From Lobosporangium transversale (taxonomy: Eukaryota; Mortierellomycota; Mortierellomycetes; Mortierellales; Mortierellaceae), in the NCBI RefSeq assembly GCF_002105155.1, contig NW_019029000.1, positions 608,591 through 672,590 on the forward strand: a stretch of DNA of 64,000 nucleotides, given 5' to 3'. A model generated the notes under the pieces. The model did not search any database, was not told the DNA's origin, and saw nothing but the letters and a program-made list of their open reading frames with translations. Below, piece by piece: positions 1-9,834 of the stretch. The position numbers and the translations under genes were made by a program. Each line of letters opens with the position of its first letter. Position 1 is the first letter of the stretch.

Positions 1-476
1 TGACCTCAACCCTATTGAACACATGTGGGCAGAATTGGATAGGCGGCTCTCTAGGTATCCGGAGCGAGCTAAGAGCTGTGATGAACTATGGGAGCGAGTA
101 TCGGTTGAATGGTACAGGATCCCAGTGGGCTTCTGCCGCAAACTCATCATAGGTATCCATAAGAGACTCCAAGCTGTCAGTGATGCCCATGGTTGGAATA
201 CTATCTATTGATGTAAGGTTATGCCTCACAAAAGAATAAAGATCTTTGGCCACCGAATGGGCACATGTGAAACTGATTCAATGACCTGCATGAACAAAAA
301 AGTCATTAGCTATTCAAATGAGACAAGCTAATGTCACAACGCATCACTATGTCGTAGAAGAAGACGGGAGTTTTATTAAACCAAAGTATGAGTGGTGTAT
401 GCATATACGGTTTCTAGGAATGAAAAAAAGAAATGCACATGGGAATGAATTATTGAATCAGTTTTGCATGATAGTG
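1..476 (+). mobile_element. Tc1-like element Tc1B, copy 1 (3' end only)
   Basis: This is the right-hand end of a Tc1-like transposon; the left part lies before the window. It holds the end of the transposase gene and then a long terminal inverted repeat, about positions 281-476, that matches both ends of the complete copy at 18596-20226. It finishes with GCATGATAGTG followed by the TA target dinucleotide at 477-478. It is inserted in a hAT transposase gene: the hAT reading frame resumes directly after the TA. Confidence 0.85.
2..211 (+). pseudogene. Tc1B transposase, C-terminal fragment
   Basis: The last 69 codons of a DDE (Tc1/IS630) transposase. The fragment opens at the third catalytic residue: the residues D-L-N-P-I-E-H at its start are the PIE motif that carries the metal-binding Glu. 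The rest is the conserved C-terminal helical part and ends G-W-N-T-I-Y. This copy has TGG where copy 2 (18861-19892) has a TGA stop, so it shows what the intact C-terminus looks like. Truncated by the window edge. Confidence 0.85.
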
Positions 477-478
477 TA

Positions 479-1433
479 TTTGACGCATTGTCGGTGGTGA
501 TACTTAGAAGCTTGTCACCAATTTTAAATCGATCGATGACCTTAGCCAGAGATTCCGCTAAGTTCTCACCTGTATGCGCTCCATACAATGGCTCAAATCC
601 AATGACCAGCTCTTGTTGGCGCCAGTCATGATCAATCCAGTGAGCTGTTACCCCCAGGAAGTTGTCTTGGAAAGGGCTTGTCCAGCCATCAACGGTCAGT
701 GATACCTTGTTAATATCCTCAAATAAGCTTATGACTTGATGCTCCATGTATTGGTATTTTAGCTTAGCCTATTTTTAATCCATCTTTTTGTCAGTGTTTG
801 GCTGATGTTTGTTATAAAAAAAAAATAATAATTGAAGAGTAATAATAATAATAATAATAATCATAATCATAGTAATAATAGTTTTATCTTGGTTGCCATG
901 GTGTCATCAGACGGTAGCTTTACTTGAGATGCTGTAGCCATTGTAGCATGGACTAGAAGCTCCTGGAGAGCAGTGCTTTTGACAATCGTAAATGGCTGCT
1001 TTGTTGTGATAACGAATCGGACAAGCAATTCGTCAAATCTCGTAGGGTCAAATACTTTTGGCTGAGAAAATGAATTAAGCATCTTGTCCATCGGGCCTTG
1101 CTTGGAGAGACTGCCATCATTGGCATTGCTATCTTTAGTGATGCGATGTACTCGCCACAGATGCTGGATGACCCCTGAAGTTGACATATTCGATGAACCA
1201 AAGGTTTTCCCGCAGCTAGGGTAACAGCAGCGCATACCAGAGCCACTCTTAGTTTTAACACGCTCGGCCCACTTGTTCTTCAGTGACCACGCCCAGCTTC
1301 GGTTGATCGCCGTACTGCTTGCCACGCTGGAGCTTCCCACGCTCCTCGTCACTAAGCTCTCATTCATCACGCTGCCGCTCATCACGCTCTCCATATCCAT
1401 ATCGTTGTCAGGTGCGTCAAAGCTGGCAGACAT
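479..1433 (-). pseudogene. hAT transposase (BED zinc finger), decayed
   Basis: Two coding blocks read on the minus strand. Block 1 (1433-867) begins with an acidic/Ser-rich stretch, then a BED-type finger (C-Y-P-S-C ... H-L-W-R-V-H spacing), then the N-terminal hAT region. Block 2 (747-479) has the typical hAT core: a D-G-W-T-S segment carrying the first catalytic Asp, a G-V-T-A-H-W strand, G-F-E-P-L, and a T-T-D-N-A-S segment with the second Asp. Between the blocks lie an (AAT)n microsatellite (about 840-890) and stops, and I found no convincing splice pair. Block 2 is cut by Tc1B copy 1, so the catalytic Glu region is absent here. Confidence 0.75.
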
Positions 1434-1915
1434 AGAAGTGTTACCAACGTCATAAACCTTAAGTTCATGTATGATAAAATTGCAATGGAGGTATTAATTT
1501 AAACATTAAGGTTAAGGTTTTTCCTTCTTTTCTTAATACAAAGTAATATGGTAAATGTAATCAATATATACTTCTTCTTCTTCCTCCTCGATAATTCGAC
1601 GACGTCGTTTACTCATTTTAAGAGATGTTTTGGGCTGAATTGAGATAATGCATGAAAAGGAAAAGAGAGAAAAAAAAAAAAAAAAAAAAGGAAAAGGAAA
1701 GGAAATGAGGCGAACTGAAGCGAATGCAAACACATTTGTTGTCCTGATGCCGCAGTTGAGTATTTAAGTATAACGCACCAGATATCTCGCACTCGTTGTT
1801 AGGCTTTATTTTCTATAAACATGTGTTTTAACCTTATCTTCATGGTAATATTTTTCTTAATCCACGATTTAAATCCACATTTTGATTAAGAGTGCCGTGA
1901 GAAAAAATTTATAAA
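1434..1915. other. Noncoding part of hAT element
   Basis: A/T-rich leader upstream of the hAT transposase start, with an A-run at 1672-1689. No open frame with family resemblance. A TATA-like stretch (TATTTAAGTATAACG) is near 1759-1775 but its orientation does not match the hAT gene, so I assign no function. Confidence 0.4.
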
Positions 1916-2140
1916 AATTTTAATCGGTATATCAATGTATCGAATGATTCGGTATATCAAATGAATTGAATCGGTACAATCGAGGCACCGAATGATTCGG
2001 TTTACCGAATGCATCGAATATTCGATACATTCGATTCGGTTTCGACAATATATATTCATTCGGTTTCGATTCGATATGAACCTTACCTTGGTCAATTCGA
2101 TTTCGGTTCGAAGGTGTATTGAATCGAATGTACCGATTAG
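1916..2140. repeat. Degenerate TTCGGT/ATTCGAT subterminal repeats
   Basis: About 225 bp made of scrambled variants of ATTCGGT, TTCGATTCGGT and GGTATATC, on both strands. Such short reiterated motifs next to a terminus are typical of hAT subterminal transposase-binding regions. The block lies directly inside the proposed hAT terminus at 2148. Confidence 0.6.
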
Positions 2141-2148
2141 GAGCACTG

Positions 2149-3633
2149 ATTTCAGGCGGCGGCCGTGCTGGAACTCTGGGCCCTAAGGCCTCTGGCGATG
2201 GAATGTATTTTTTAAAACGGTCCACATGGAACACATCATGGATCTTCATCGTATTTGGAAGTTCTAATCGGAATGATACAGGCGAGATTTGTTCGACAAT
2301 GGTATGAGGCCCAGCGAATAATGCTCAGAGCTTTTCCGTCGGCCTGTTCTTATCAGCGTCAACGGTGATATCATCTGTGCTGAGTAGTACCTGGTCTCCA
2401 ACAGTAAATGAGTGATCACGTCGGCGAGCATTTGCGCCTCTTGCCTGCCTCTCTCTTGCTTCTTCCATGGCTTCCTTTGCCAACGTAAGCGCCGCGCTTT
2501 GGGACTCCAAAAACTCTTTCACACTAGGGTTTGATGATGTGTGGTTGGTAGGTTGTAGAAGAGATGCTGGGACACGCGGGTTAAAGCCAGCATTCAAGAA
2601 AAAAGGTGAAAATCCAGTGGACGCGTTAACCGAGTTGTTGTAGGCAAATTCAGCAGCGGAAAGCAATAGGTCCCAATTGGTTTGTCGTTGATCTACAAAC
2701 GCACGAAGGATTGTTTCCAATGTCTGGTTGGCGCGTTCGGTCTGGCCATCTGTCTGCGGATGAAATGCTGTGGACAAGACGAGTTTGCAGCCCATGAGCC
2801 GATGGAGTTCTTGCCGGAACTTGCTAGTGAATTTTGTATCACGGTCCGAGACGATGGTTGTAGGCATGCCATGAAGCCTGAACACGTTGTCAAAGAAGAT
2901 CCTAGCCACATCTGAAGCCTTGTCTTTGGTGGTGCTAGGCACAAAATGCACCTGCTTGGGGAATTTATCAACAAATACTGTGATGGCGTCGAAACCTCTA
3001 GGAGTCTTGGGAAGCTTGACAATAAAATCCATCGTCACAGTACTCCAGCGTTCTTTGGGGATCGCGAGGGGATGGAGCAGGCCTGCAGGGCGTTGTCGGC
3101 TAGGCTTGTTGCGTTGGCAGCTTTCACAGGTTTGGATATAATTGCGAGTATCGCGAGCGATCCTGGGCCAGAATACATAACGACGAAGGATATCATAGGT
3201 CTTATCGAATCCGAGATGTCCGGCTATAGCGGAGTCGTGAGCGTCGTGGAGAAGGGTAAGACGAATATCAGACTTCTGCGGAATACAGACTAGGTTTGTT
3301 CCGCGACGCCAAACATATAAAAGTCCATCATGTAACGAGTAGCGAGGCGGAGGACATTTCTCAAGGCAGAATTTATAGATCATGGAGAGCTTTGGATCAT
3401 CAGCGTAACTCTCAATCAGGCGCTGCTTCAGGTTCGGCTCTAGTTCGACCACAAGTGAGTTGACGGCGACAGATTGTAGATCTTGGTGATCTGGTCGTCG
3501 CGAAAGTGCATCTGGGACGATGTTGTCCGGTCCACGCTTGTACTTGAAATCAAAATCATATTCCTGAAGTAGCTCCATCCAGCGCACTTGTCGTCGCGTT
3601 AGTTTAGGCTGTGTTGGGAAGTGGCGTAACGTA
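2149..3633 (-). pseudogene. Gypsy-2 pol, RNase H end plus integrase
   Basis: Minus-strand frame that opens in the middle of RNase H (resuming at L-R-H-F-P) and runs through the RNase H tail (D-A-L-S-R-R), the HHCC zinc-binding domain (H-D-A-H ... C-E-S-C-Q-R-N) and the integrase core with D-F-I, S-D-R-D and Q-T-E-R-A-N catalytic motifs. An in-frame TGA at 2325-2327 interrupts it just after K-N-R-P-T-E-K-L. Beyond it the same frame continues with the C-terminal barrel (H-D-V-F-H-V-D segment) to the hAT junction at 2148. The right edge is the TA of Tc1A copy 1. Confidence 0.9.
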
Positions 3634-4761
3634 CAGTGGTCATCAAAAGTCATTCAATGAATTAGGAATTTCGACATTCTCATTCCTTTCTCCAATTTGA
3701 TCTTGCTTGTCGCTAATGAAACTTACGTAGCGAGTTTGACCATCGACAACGTCACTCCTACTACAATGTCAATGAGCTCCTGTTGCTAATTGAAAATTTA
3801 GATGAATGCCAATTATTGGCATCTCATTGAATGACATTTGAAGAAAATCAGCAGCTTTGCTTTATTTGTTTTTTTTTTCTGTTCTTCAGCAATGTGTACG
3901 AGATCCTTTCATGCGATGTAGCTCCTCTACCCTTCGTGGCATACTTTCATATAGCTCATCAAGGAAGTCAGGTAGAATAGATGTCCAGATATCCTGTAGT
4001 CTTTCCCATAGTTCATCCGATCCTTTGGTACCTTCTCATATCCCTTGAGCCGCTGATCCATGTAGGCCCATACATTTTCGATAGGGCTGAGGTCAGGAGA
4101 ATTTGGAGGCCACTCCAAAGTGGTAATGTGTGACTTAATTAAGAACTCTTTAACCATCCTATTCGTATGAGCACTTGCATTGTCCTGCTGAAAAATTAAC
4201 TTTTCAGGGTCCTGGCCATACCACTTCCATGAGCCGAGGACATAATCTTGTAGAACATCAACATATAAAGAGGAATCAACTGTGACAGGGATCCTGCAAC
4301 CATCGCCTACACCATGATAAGTGATACAGCCCCACCACATAAGTTTGTTATGTGCTCCCCTTGATCTCTCTCTAACATCTCGATCTTCTAAAGTCCTGTG
4401 GCCGGGTCGCCTATATTGTGTTCTTCCTCCTAAGGACCCTAGCCTTTCAAAAAGCTTTTCGTCCGAGAACATCACTCGCTTCCAGTCATCAACAGTCCAG
4501 TCAAGGTGGTTGAGGGCAAAATTCTTCCTTTTCGCAATCTGCATTTTTGTCAGCCTAGGCTTGAATGGGCGGCCATAGTTTTTCAAACCCTCTGATTTTA
4601 CATAGCGTCGGGCAGTCTCTACACTGACATGCACTCCATGGCTCGATCTGATGTATTCTTGAACTGCCAGAATGGATCTAAGTTTCCCCGTATCAACCTC
4701 GCGTGCAATAACCCTCTTGGTAGCAGGGGAAACCAATGAGGGTCTGCCCATTCTGGGTTTA

Positions 4762-4956
4762 TGCAAAAGTCAAGGTAGTGTTCTAGGGGGATCTAAGGGT
4801 GCAATAAAGGTATCTTTATTCAGGGGGAACTATGCTACAGAACTAGATAGAAAAGTAGACCTATTTATACTAGTTAATATCCTGTTGCAAGGAATGCTCT
4901 AGAAATATGGGCGAAATACTATGTTGCACAAAATTATTATAGTGATTTCGCTTGCA
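4762..4956 (-). repeat. Gypsy-1 3' LTR (195 bp)
   Basis: On the minus strand begins TGCAAGCGAAATC and ends CTTTTGCA (TG...CA). Contains TATAAATAG (promoter-like) and GAATAAAG (poly(A) signal-like). Identical to the 5' LTR by eye. Confidence 0.95.
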
Positions 4957-4967
4957 TCCTTCCCGTC
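4957..4967 (-). other. Gypsy-1 polypurine tract
   Basis: On the minus strand GACGGGAAGGA lies directly upstream of the 3' LTR, the expected position of the plus-strand primer for reverse transcription. Confidence 0.75.
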
Positions 4968-4980
4968 ATGAAGAAACCTA

Positions 4981-7900
4981 TTATCTTGTTTTTCTTGAAG
5001 CCTCAAAGACGGCAAGCGCCTCTTTAGCGTTTGCGAGCGAAGATTTTGTTTCCCAAGTGGCTTCATCTAATGGATAGCCTTTCCAAAGAACGAGCCACTT
5101 AGGAGTTTTGCCAAACATTTTGAAGTCAATGATTTTGTCGACTTCATACTCCTCTTCTCCATCTACAAGCTCGGGGGCAGGGCGTGGTGGTAAGCGGTCG
5201 CCGAATTCACGAGGTGACTCAATATAGGGGCGAAGCAGATCGGCATTAAAGACTGGATGCTGATGCATGTCAGGCGGTAGTTCCAGCTTGTAGGCATTTT
5301 CATTGACCTTCGAAATGATCTTGTAAGGGCCTATGTACTCAGGTTCCAGTTTCTGCGACGGCCTATTTTTATGTCCCGCGACAGAGATGTTTTCCGAGCT
5401 TAAGAGCACCATGTCACCCACAGCAAACGTAGCAGGCCTGCGAGTTTTGTCCGCTTGGGCCTTTTGCCTATTCTGCGCTTCGATGATGGCATCCTGAGCT
5501 AGCGCCAAATTCATCGACTGGGTTCGAACAAAATCACTGACAGCCGGAACATTGGTATCAGGTGGCTTTAAAAGAGATCCAGGGACTAGTGGATGGTGAC
5601 CATAGTTCAGAAAGAATGGGGAGAAGCCTGTCGTAGGATTGACAGAGTTGTTGTATGCGAACTCCATCATAGGCAGTAAAAGATCCCAGTCGTTTTGCTT
5701 GTACGATATGTAAGAGCGGAGCATTTCTTCTAATGTTCTGTTGGCGCGCTCTGTTTGTCCGTCTGATTGTGGATGGAAGGCAGTAGACATGTTAAGTTTG
5801 GTGCCCATGAGCTTCATCAACGTTGTCCAGAACTTGCCGGTGAAACGTGAATCTCTGTCTGACACAATTGTCCGAGGCATGCCGTGCAGTCTAAAAACAT
5901 TGTCGAAAAAGAGTCGTGCAACATCAGAGGCAGTGTCGGTAGTTCGGCTAGCGCAGAAATGAACTTGCTTGGACAGTTTGTCCACAAAGACCGTAATCGC
6001 GTCAAAACCTCTGGCTGTCTTCGGAAGCTTGACAATGAAGTCCATTGTTACAGTATCCCATCGTTGGCTTGGAATTGCCAAAGGTTGGAAAAGCCCTGCA
6101 GGAGGCTTTAGTGAAGGCTTGTTACGCTGGCATTGCTCACAGGAAGCAATGTATTTTTTTATATCCCTCGCCATGCGTGGCCAAAAATATGTTCGTCGCA
6201 TGCTACTGTACGTTTTATCGAATCCCAAGTGGCCTGATATAGGAGCGTCGTGAGCGTCATGCAAGAGTTGTGAACGGAGTCCGTCGTCCTTGGGTATGCA
6301 GAGGCGAGGGCCTTGTCCAGCGTTGATCCAGAGTAGACCATCCACCACGAAGTAACGATCCGAGGTAGAGGCATCCTTATACTGATGCACGAGGGGACCT
6401 AGAATTGGATCGTGTAGGTAGCAACTGGCTAGTTGTTTTCGAATGCCAGGGTCTAGATTGATATCCAAGGAGTTCAAAGTAGTAGGTGTAGCCTCCAAGT
6501 CCTTGAGGTCCGGTCTTCGTGAAAGAGCATCAGGGACGACGTTATCTTTACCAGGTTTATACTTGAATACGAAATCATACTCTTGAAGCAACTCCATCCA
6601 TCTTGCTTGTCTGCGAGTCAAGTTCGGCTGGCTAGGAAAATGTTGTAGAGTGGCATGGTCGGTATAAACGACAAAGTGAGAACCATCAAGGTAGTATCGC
6701 CATGTCTTCAGAGCATGCACCACAGCCAGCAGTTCTTGTTCGTGTGTAGGATAGTTGCGTTCCGCTGGGTTGAGCTTACGTGAAGTAAAAGCTACTGGTC
6801 GTGATTCACCATTTTGGTCCGTCTGGAACAGGACAGCACCAATTGCAAAGCCTGAAGCGTCTGTTTCGACTGCTGTAGAGAGGGCAGGATCGAATATCCT
6901 AAGAACTGGTGCTGAGCTCACTGCTCTTTTCAAAGTCTCAAAGGCGTCTTGTTGAGATTTTCCCCAGTGGAATTCCTTATTGGAGCCTAACAATTGTGTG
7001 AGGGGAAGAGCAATATCAGCGTAATGAGAAATGTACTGATGGTAAAAATTAGTCAAACCAAGGAATTGCATCACATGTCGTTGGGTTGTTGGTACTGGCC
7101 ATTCCCTTATTGCCTTGACAAGTCCGCCATTCGTCTTGAGTCCATCCTTGGATATGACATGGCCTAGGAACTCAGTCTCTTCCTGCATGAAGGAACACTT
7201 GGATAATTTACAATAAAGCCCAGCTTGACGCAAGAGGGAGAGTACTTGTCGGATGTGCTCTAAGTGATCTTTCTCGTTATCGGAGTAAATTAAAATATCA
7301 TCGAGATACACAACAACACATTTATCAAGAAGTGGATCAAGTACGTTACGCATCATAGTCGAGAACGCTGCAGGTGCATTTGTAAGACCGAAAGGTACGA
7401 CGTTAAACTCGTAGTGGCCATAGCGAGTTCGGAACGCGGTCTTGTGTTTATCATCAGGATGGACACGCATTTGATGATAGCCCGAGAGTAGATCCAGCTT
7501 GGTAAAACATTTAGCTGTTCTGAATCTGTCGATCAATTCATCGATCCGTGGTAAGGGGTACCTGTTTTTCTTTGTGATCTTGTTCAGGCCCCGATAATCA
7601 ACACACATTCGAAGCGAGCCATCCTTTTTCTTCACAAAGAGGACTGGAGCACCGTATGGCGAGGTGCTCGGTGAGATTAATCCTTTTTGTAAAAGATCAG
7701 TTAGCTGCTTCTTCAGTTCATCAAGCTCAGCGATCGACAATCTGATGACAGGTCGGACAGGTGGGTCAGCATAAGGGTCAGTCTCTATACGCATGCTATC
7801 ACCTCTGTCAGGGGGAAGGCCATCGGGAAGTGTTGTAGGAAAGACATCAGGGAATTCGACTTGAACGATTTGCTTGATAGAGTCCGGTAGTTCAGAACTA

Positions 7901-8724
7901 CTGCTAGAGACAGGTACTGGAACTCGAACTTGGGCGAGGAATACAGAGGCATCAGGTTCCGAGGCAACGGTAAGGAAGTTAAGAGCAGATATGACGGAAG
8001 ATCGCTGTCTAGGCTTCCTGTCGATGCCAGTGCAAGGCCACAAGACCGGGGTACCTTGGTATTCAAAATGCAGATCATTTGTTCGCCAATTGATGCGAGG
8101 GTTGATATCCGTCAGCCATGGTTTACCCAAAATTAGGTCGTATTTGGATAGAGGATAAACAATGGCGTTGATTTTATCCTGATACGCGTTGCGCGCGAGG
8201 GTGAACGTGGCTGTGTGCTGAGCAATTGTCTCGGTACCGTTGGGAAGAATGACAGGAATGGGTCTACCCTCAATTAGCGGAACATGTGTGTTCTCGCAGA
8301 AAGAGGAACTTATGACATTGCCTTCGGCCCCTCCATCTACAAGAATGCGCGCAGGTCGACCATTCACTGCTCCAATGAAAGTAAGAAGTCGGCGAGAGTT
8401 TTTATGTTTGTCATAGGTAAGGCTGAAGGATTGAAGGCGAATTTCGTTACGACAATGGGAGTGGCGATTGGATGAACTAGGGGTAGATGAATGAGTGGAA
8501 GTGAGTGAAGTGGAAACAGTGAAAGGATCAGTGGAGGGGAAAATAGGGTCGGAGAGGGGATTGTTTTTTAGCAATGAGGAATGAGTAGGGGAATGGGGAT
8601 CAGGATGAGGTGAATACTTAGAGAGTAGATGTAAGGAAGTAGATGCAGTGGGAGCAATAGAGTGATCAGAAAGGGGCATGGATGTTATATTTGTGCACAA
8701 AGGATTTTTATTTGTAGTCATCAA
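4981..8724 (-). CDS. Gypsy-1 pol: protease, RT, RNase H, integrase, chromodomain
   Basis: Copies the element's RNA into DNA and inserts it. Residues counted from the ATG at 8724 (1247 aa): protease with D130-G131-G132-A, a variant of the usual D-S/T-G-A; RT with L-D-L at 410-412 and Y-L-D-D at 473-476; RNase H with T-D-A-S at 621-624; integrase HHCC at about 822-865 and catalytic D895, D956, E992 (35 residues between the last two); chromodomain about 1192-1240, which in this lineage (chromoviruses) steers insertion to marked chromatin. The frame stays open upstream of the ATG across the end of gag, so translation probably enters by -1 frameshifting at 8814-8820 rather than at this ATG. No stop inside. 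Confidence 0.95.
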   Translation of the reverse strand: MMTTNKNPLCTNITSMPLSDHSIAPTASTSLHLLSKYSPHPDPHSPTHSSLLKNNPLSDPIFPSTDPFTVSTSLTSTHSSTPSSSNRHSHCRNEIRLQSFSLTYDKHKNSRRLLTFIGAVNGRPARILVDGGAEGNVISSSFCENTHVPLIEGRPIPVILPNGTETIAQHTATFTLARNAYQDKINAIVYPLSKYDLILGKPWLTDINPRINWRTNDLHFEYQGTPVLWPCTGIDRKPRQRSSVISALNFLTVASEPDASVFLAQVRVPVPVSSSSSELPDSIKQIVQVEFPDVFPTTLPDGLPPDRGDSMRIETDPYADPPVRPVIRLSIAELDELKKQLTDLLQKGLISPSTSPYGAPVLFVKKKDGSLRMCVDYRGLNKITKKNRYPLPRIDELIDRFRTAKCFTKLDLLSGYHQMRVHPDDKHKTAFRTRYGHYEFNVVPFGLTNAPAAFSTMMRNVLDPLLDKCVVVYLDDILIYSDNEKDHLEHIRQVLSLLRQAGLYCKLSKCSFMQEETEFLGHVISKDGLKTNGGLVKAIREWPVPTTQRHVMQFLGLTNFYHQYISHYADIALPLTQLLGSNKEFHWGKSQQDAFETLKRAVSSAPVLRIFDPALSTAVETDASGFAIGAVLFQTDQNGESRPVAFTSRKLNPAERNYPTHEQELLAVVHALKTWRYYLDGSHFVVYTDHATLQHFPSQPNLTRRQARWMELLQEYDFVFKYKPGKDNVVPDALSRRPDLKDLEATPTTLNSLDINLDPGIRKQLASCYLHDPILGPLVHQYKDASTSDRYFVVDGLLWINAGQGPRLCIPKDDGLRSQLLHDAHDAPISGHLGFDKTYSSMRRTYFWPRMARDIKKYIASCEQCQRNKPSLKPPAGLFQPLAIPSQRWDTVTMDFIVKLPKTARGFDAITVFVDKLSKQVHFCASRTTDTASDVARLFFDNVFRLHGMPRTIVSDRDSRFTGKFWTTLMKLMGTKLNMSTAFHPQSDGQTERANRTLEEMLRSYISYKQNDWDLLLPMMEFAYNNSVNPTTGFSPFFLNYGHHPLVPGSLLKPPDTNVPAVSDFVRTQSMNLALAQDAIIEAQNRQKAQADKTRRPATFAVGDMVLLSSENISVAGHKNRPSQKLEPEYIGPYKIISKVNENAYKLELPPDMHQHPVFNADLLRPYIESPREFGDRLPPRPAPELVDGEEEYEVDKIIDFKMFGKTPKWLVLWKGYPLDEATWETKSSLANAKEALAVFEASRKTR

Positions 8725-8774
8725 CTGTAACTGACCATGCCCTCTATTATCCAGGGCTTGAAGGCTGGGGCTAG

Positions 8775-8820
8775 AGGGGGCGAGGCAGGCCTGGTTTACT
8801 GCTCGCCCTCCTCTTTTCCC
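8775..8820 (-). promoter_or_regulatory. Gypsy-1 gag-pol -1 ribosomal frameshift signal
   Basis: On the minus strand gag reads TCG GGA AAA, giving the heptamer G GGA AAA (8820-8814) in the canonical X XXY YYZ phase. A -1 slip moves directly into the pol frame, which is open from there. A GC-rich hairpin can form 3-6 nt downstream: GAGGGCGAG pairs with CTCGCCCCCTC across about 17 nt. The gag stop lies 12 nt after the heptamer. Function is inferred; the heptamer and frames are seen directly. Confidence 0.8.
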
Positions 8821-9767
8821 GACTCAGAAAGCGTATGGTCATTGTTTTCTATATTAAAGACAGAGGTGCGTTGGCATTGTTCGGCTCTATGACCTCGGTT
8901 CCGGCATCTGAAACAACGCCCCTCACGAACGCAACGTTCTCGTTCAGCTGCTGTGAGCTTGGGTAGCGAGCTTGGCTTGGAGTGGTTTCTGTTTGGTCGT
9001 TGCTGATGGAGAGAGGTGTACAGGTTGGCAACCAACATTCTCATGTTATCGAGATCCATTGGTGTAGGGCCAGAATTATTCTCATGATGGGGTGATAAGG
9101 CGTTCGGGGTAGCGGATACAGGGGTGGCATCGATGGGATGTAGAATACTGTGGACAATGGTCGCCTGCTCAATGGCATCGTCCAACGTCTCTGGCTGTCT
9201 AAGTCTTACCTGCTTGCTTGTTTCGGGCTCAAGGCCTAGCATGTATTTTTGCAAAGCAGAGTCTTTGTCGAGATTTGTAGCCAGACGTAGGTGGCTTCTA
9301 AACTTGCTCGTATATTCTGCCACACTCATCCTTCCCTGACGAAGTTTATCCAACGCTCGGCGAGCTGCATTCGCAGAATCTGGAGGGGTGAACTGACGGA
9401 GGAATGCTTTACGGAAGTCAGCCCAAGGTGTATCGAGATTCAACCCGGAATCTCTCCACCATGCCTTGGCTTCGCCATTGAGACTGAGGACAGCGTATCG
9501 AACCCATTTGGATGGCGTGAGTGTGACAATAGTGTAATACTCCTCCAGGCTGTCGACAAAGTTTAAGGCTGCAACAGCGTTAATAGCTCCTTCGTAAGGC
9601 GTAGGCTTCTGTGGCTTTAGGACCGTGGCGAGGGTTCTGGCTAGGTCATTCTCAGCGGCTTCGTTGGCTTTAGCAGTAGAGAGGGCCTGATTAAAAGCAG
9701 TAGCTATGGCTTCGCGAATGTTCAGAGGAAGATCGATGGACGAAAGGGCGTTATTCAAGTGTTCCAT
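8796..9767 (-). CDS. Gypsy-1 gag (capsid and nucleocapsid)
   Basis: 323-aa structural protein of the virus-like particle. The central part is the retrotransposon gag/capsid region (W-V-R-Y-A ... A-W-W-R-D ... F-R-K-A-F-L-R-Q-F ... E-Y-T-S-K-F). The C-terminus has one CCHC zinc knuckle, C-F-R-C-x4-H-x4-C, for RNA binding. The ATG at 9767 is the first in frame, 68 bp inside the 5' LTR. The gene ends in an acidic tail with a frameshift heptamer just before its TAA. Confidence 0.93.
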   Translation of the reverse strand: MEHLNNALSSIDLPLNIREAIATAFNQALSTAKANEAAENDLARTLATVLKPQKPTPYEGAINAVAALNFVDSLEEYYTIVTLTPSKWVRYAVLSLNGEAKAWWRDSGLNLDTPWADFRKAFLRQFTPPDSANAARRALDKLRQGRMSVAEYTSKFRSHLRLATNLDKDSALQKYMLGLEPETSKQVRLRQPETLDDAIEQATIVHSILHPIDATPVSATPNALSPHHENNSGPTPMDLDNMRMLVANLYTSLHQQRPNRNHSKPSSLPKLTAAERERCVREGRCFRCRNRGHRAEQCQRTSVFNIENNDHTLSESGKEEGEQ

Positions 9768-9821
9768 GGCGAGGGGTGAAATTCAATGGTAATTGTAGTT
9801 CTCTGGGTGTGGTCGTGGTTT

Positions 9822-9833
9822 CCTTTGCTACCA
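9822..9833 (-). other. Gypsy-1 primer-binding site (probably tRNA-iMet)
   Basis: One base after the 5' LTR the minus strand reads TGGTAGCAAAGG. TGGTAGC complements the GCUACCA 3' end expected of an initiator tRNA-Met, the usual primer in fungal Gypsy elements. The tRNA assignment is inference. Confidence 0.65.
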
Positions 9834-9834
9834 A

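Larger units (their letters stand above)
479..2148 (-). mobile_element. hAT-like DNA transposon, partial
   Basis: A hAT element on the minus strand. It has a BED zinc finger and hAT transposase fragments (479-747, 867-1433), then about 480 bp without coding sequence, then a subterminal block of short TTCGGT-type repeats, and a likely terminus CAGTGCTCC (minus strand, outer end at 2148). That terminus fits the loose hAT consensus YARNG. Immediately outside, 2149-2156 (ATTTCAGG) lies in Gypsy-2 coding sequence, so the hAT probably inserted into Gypsy-2. The other end is left of the window, so the 8-bp duplication cannot be tested here. Confidence 0.6.

Noticed and set aside
318..500. 60-aa ORF in the first element
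   Set aside because: It lies within the Tc1B terminal inverted repeat and runs into the hAT; matching ORFs in the other repeats differ.
1533..1733. 66-aa Phe-rich ORF
   Set aside because: Translation of an A/T homopolymer region with no conserved features.
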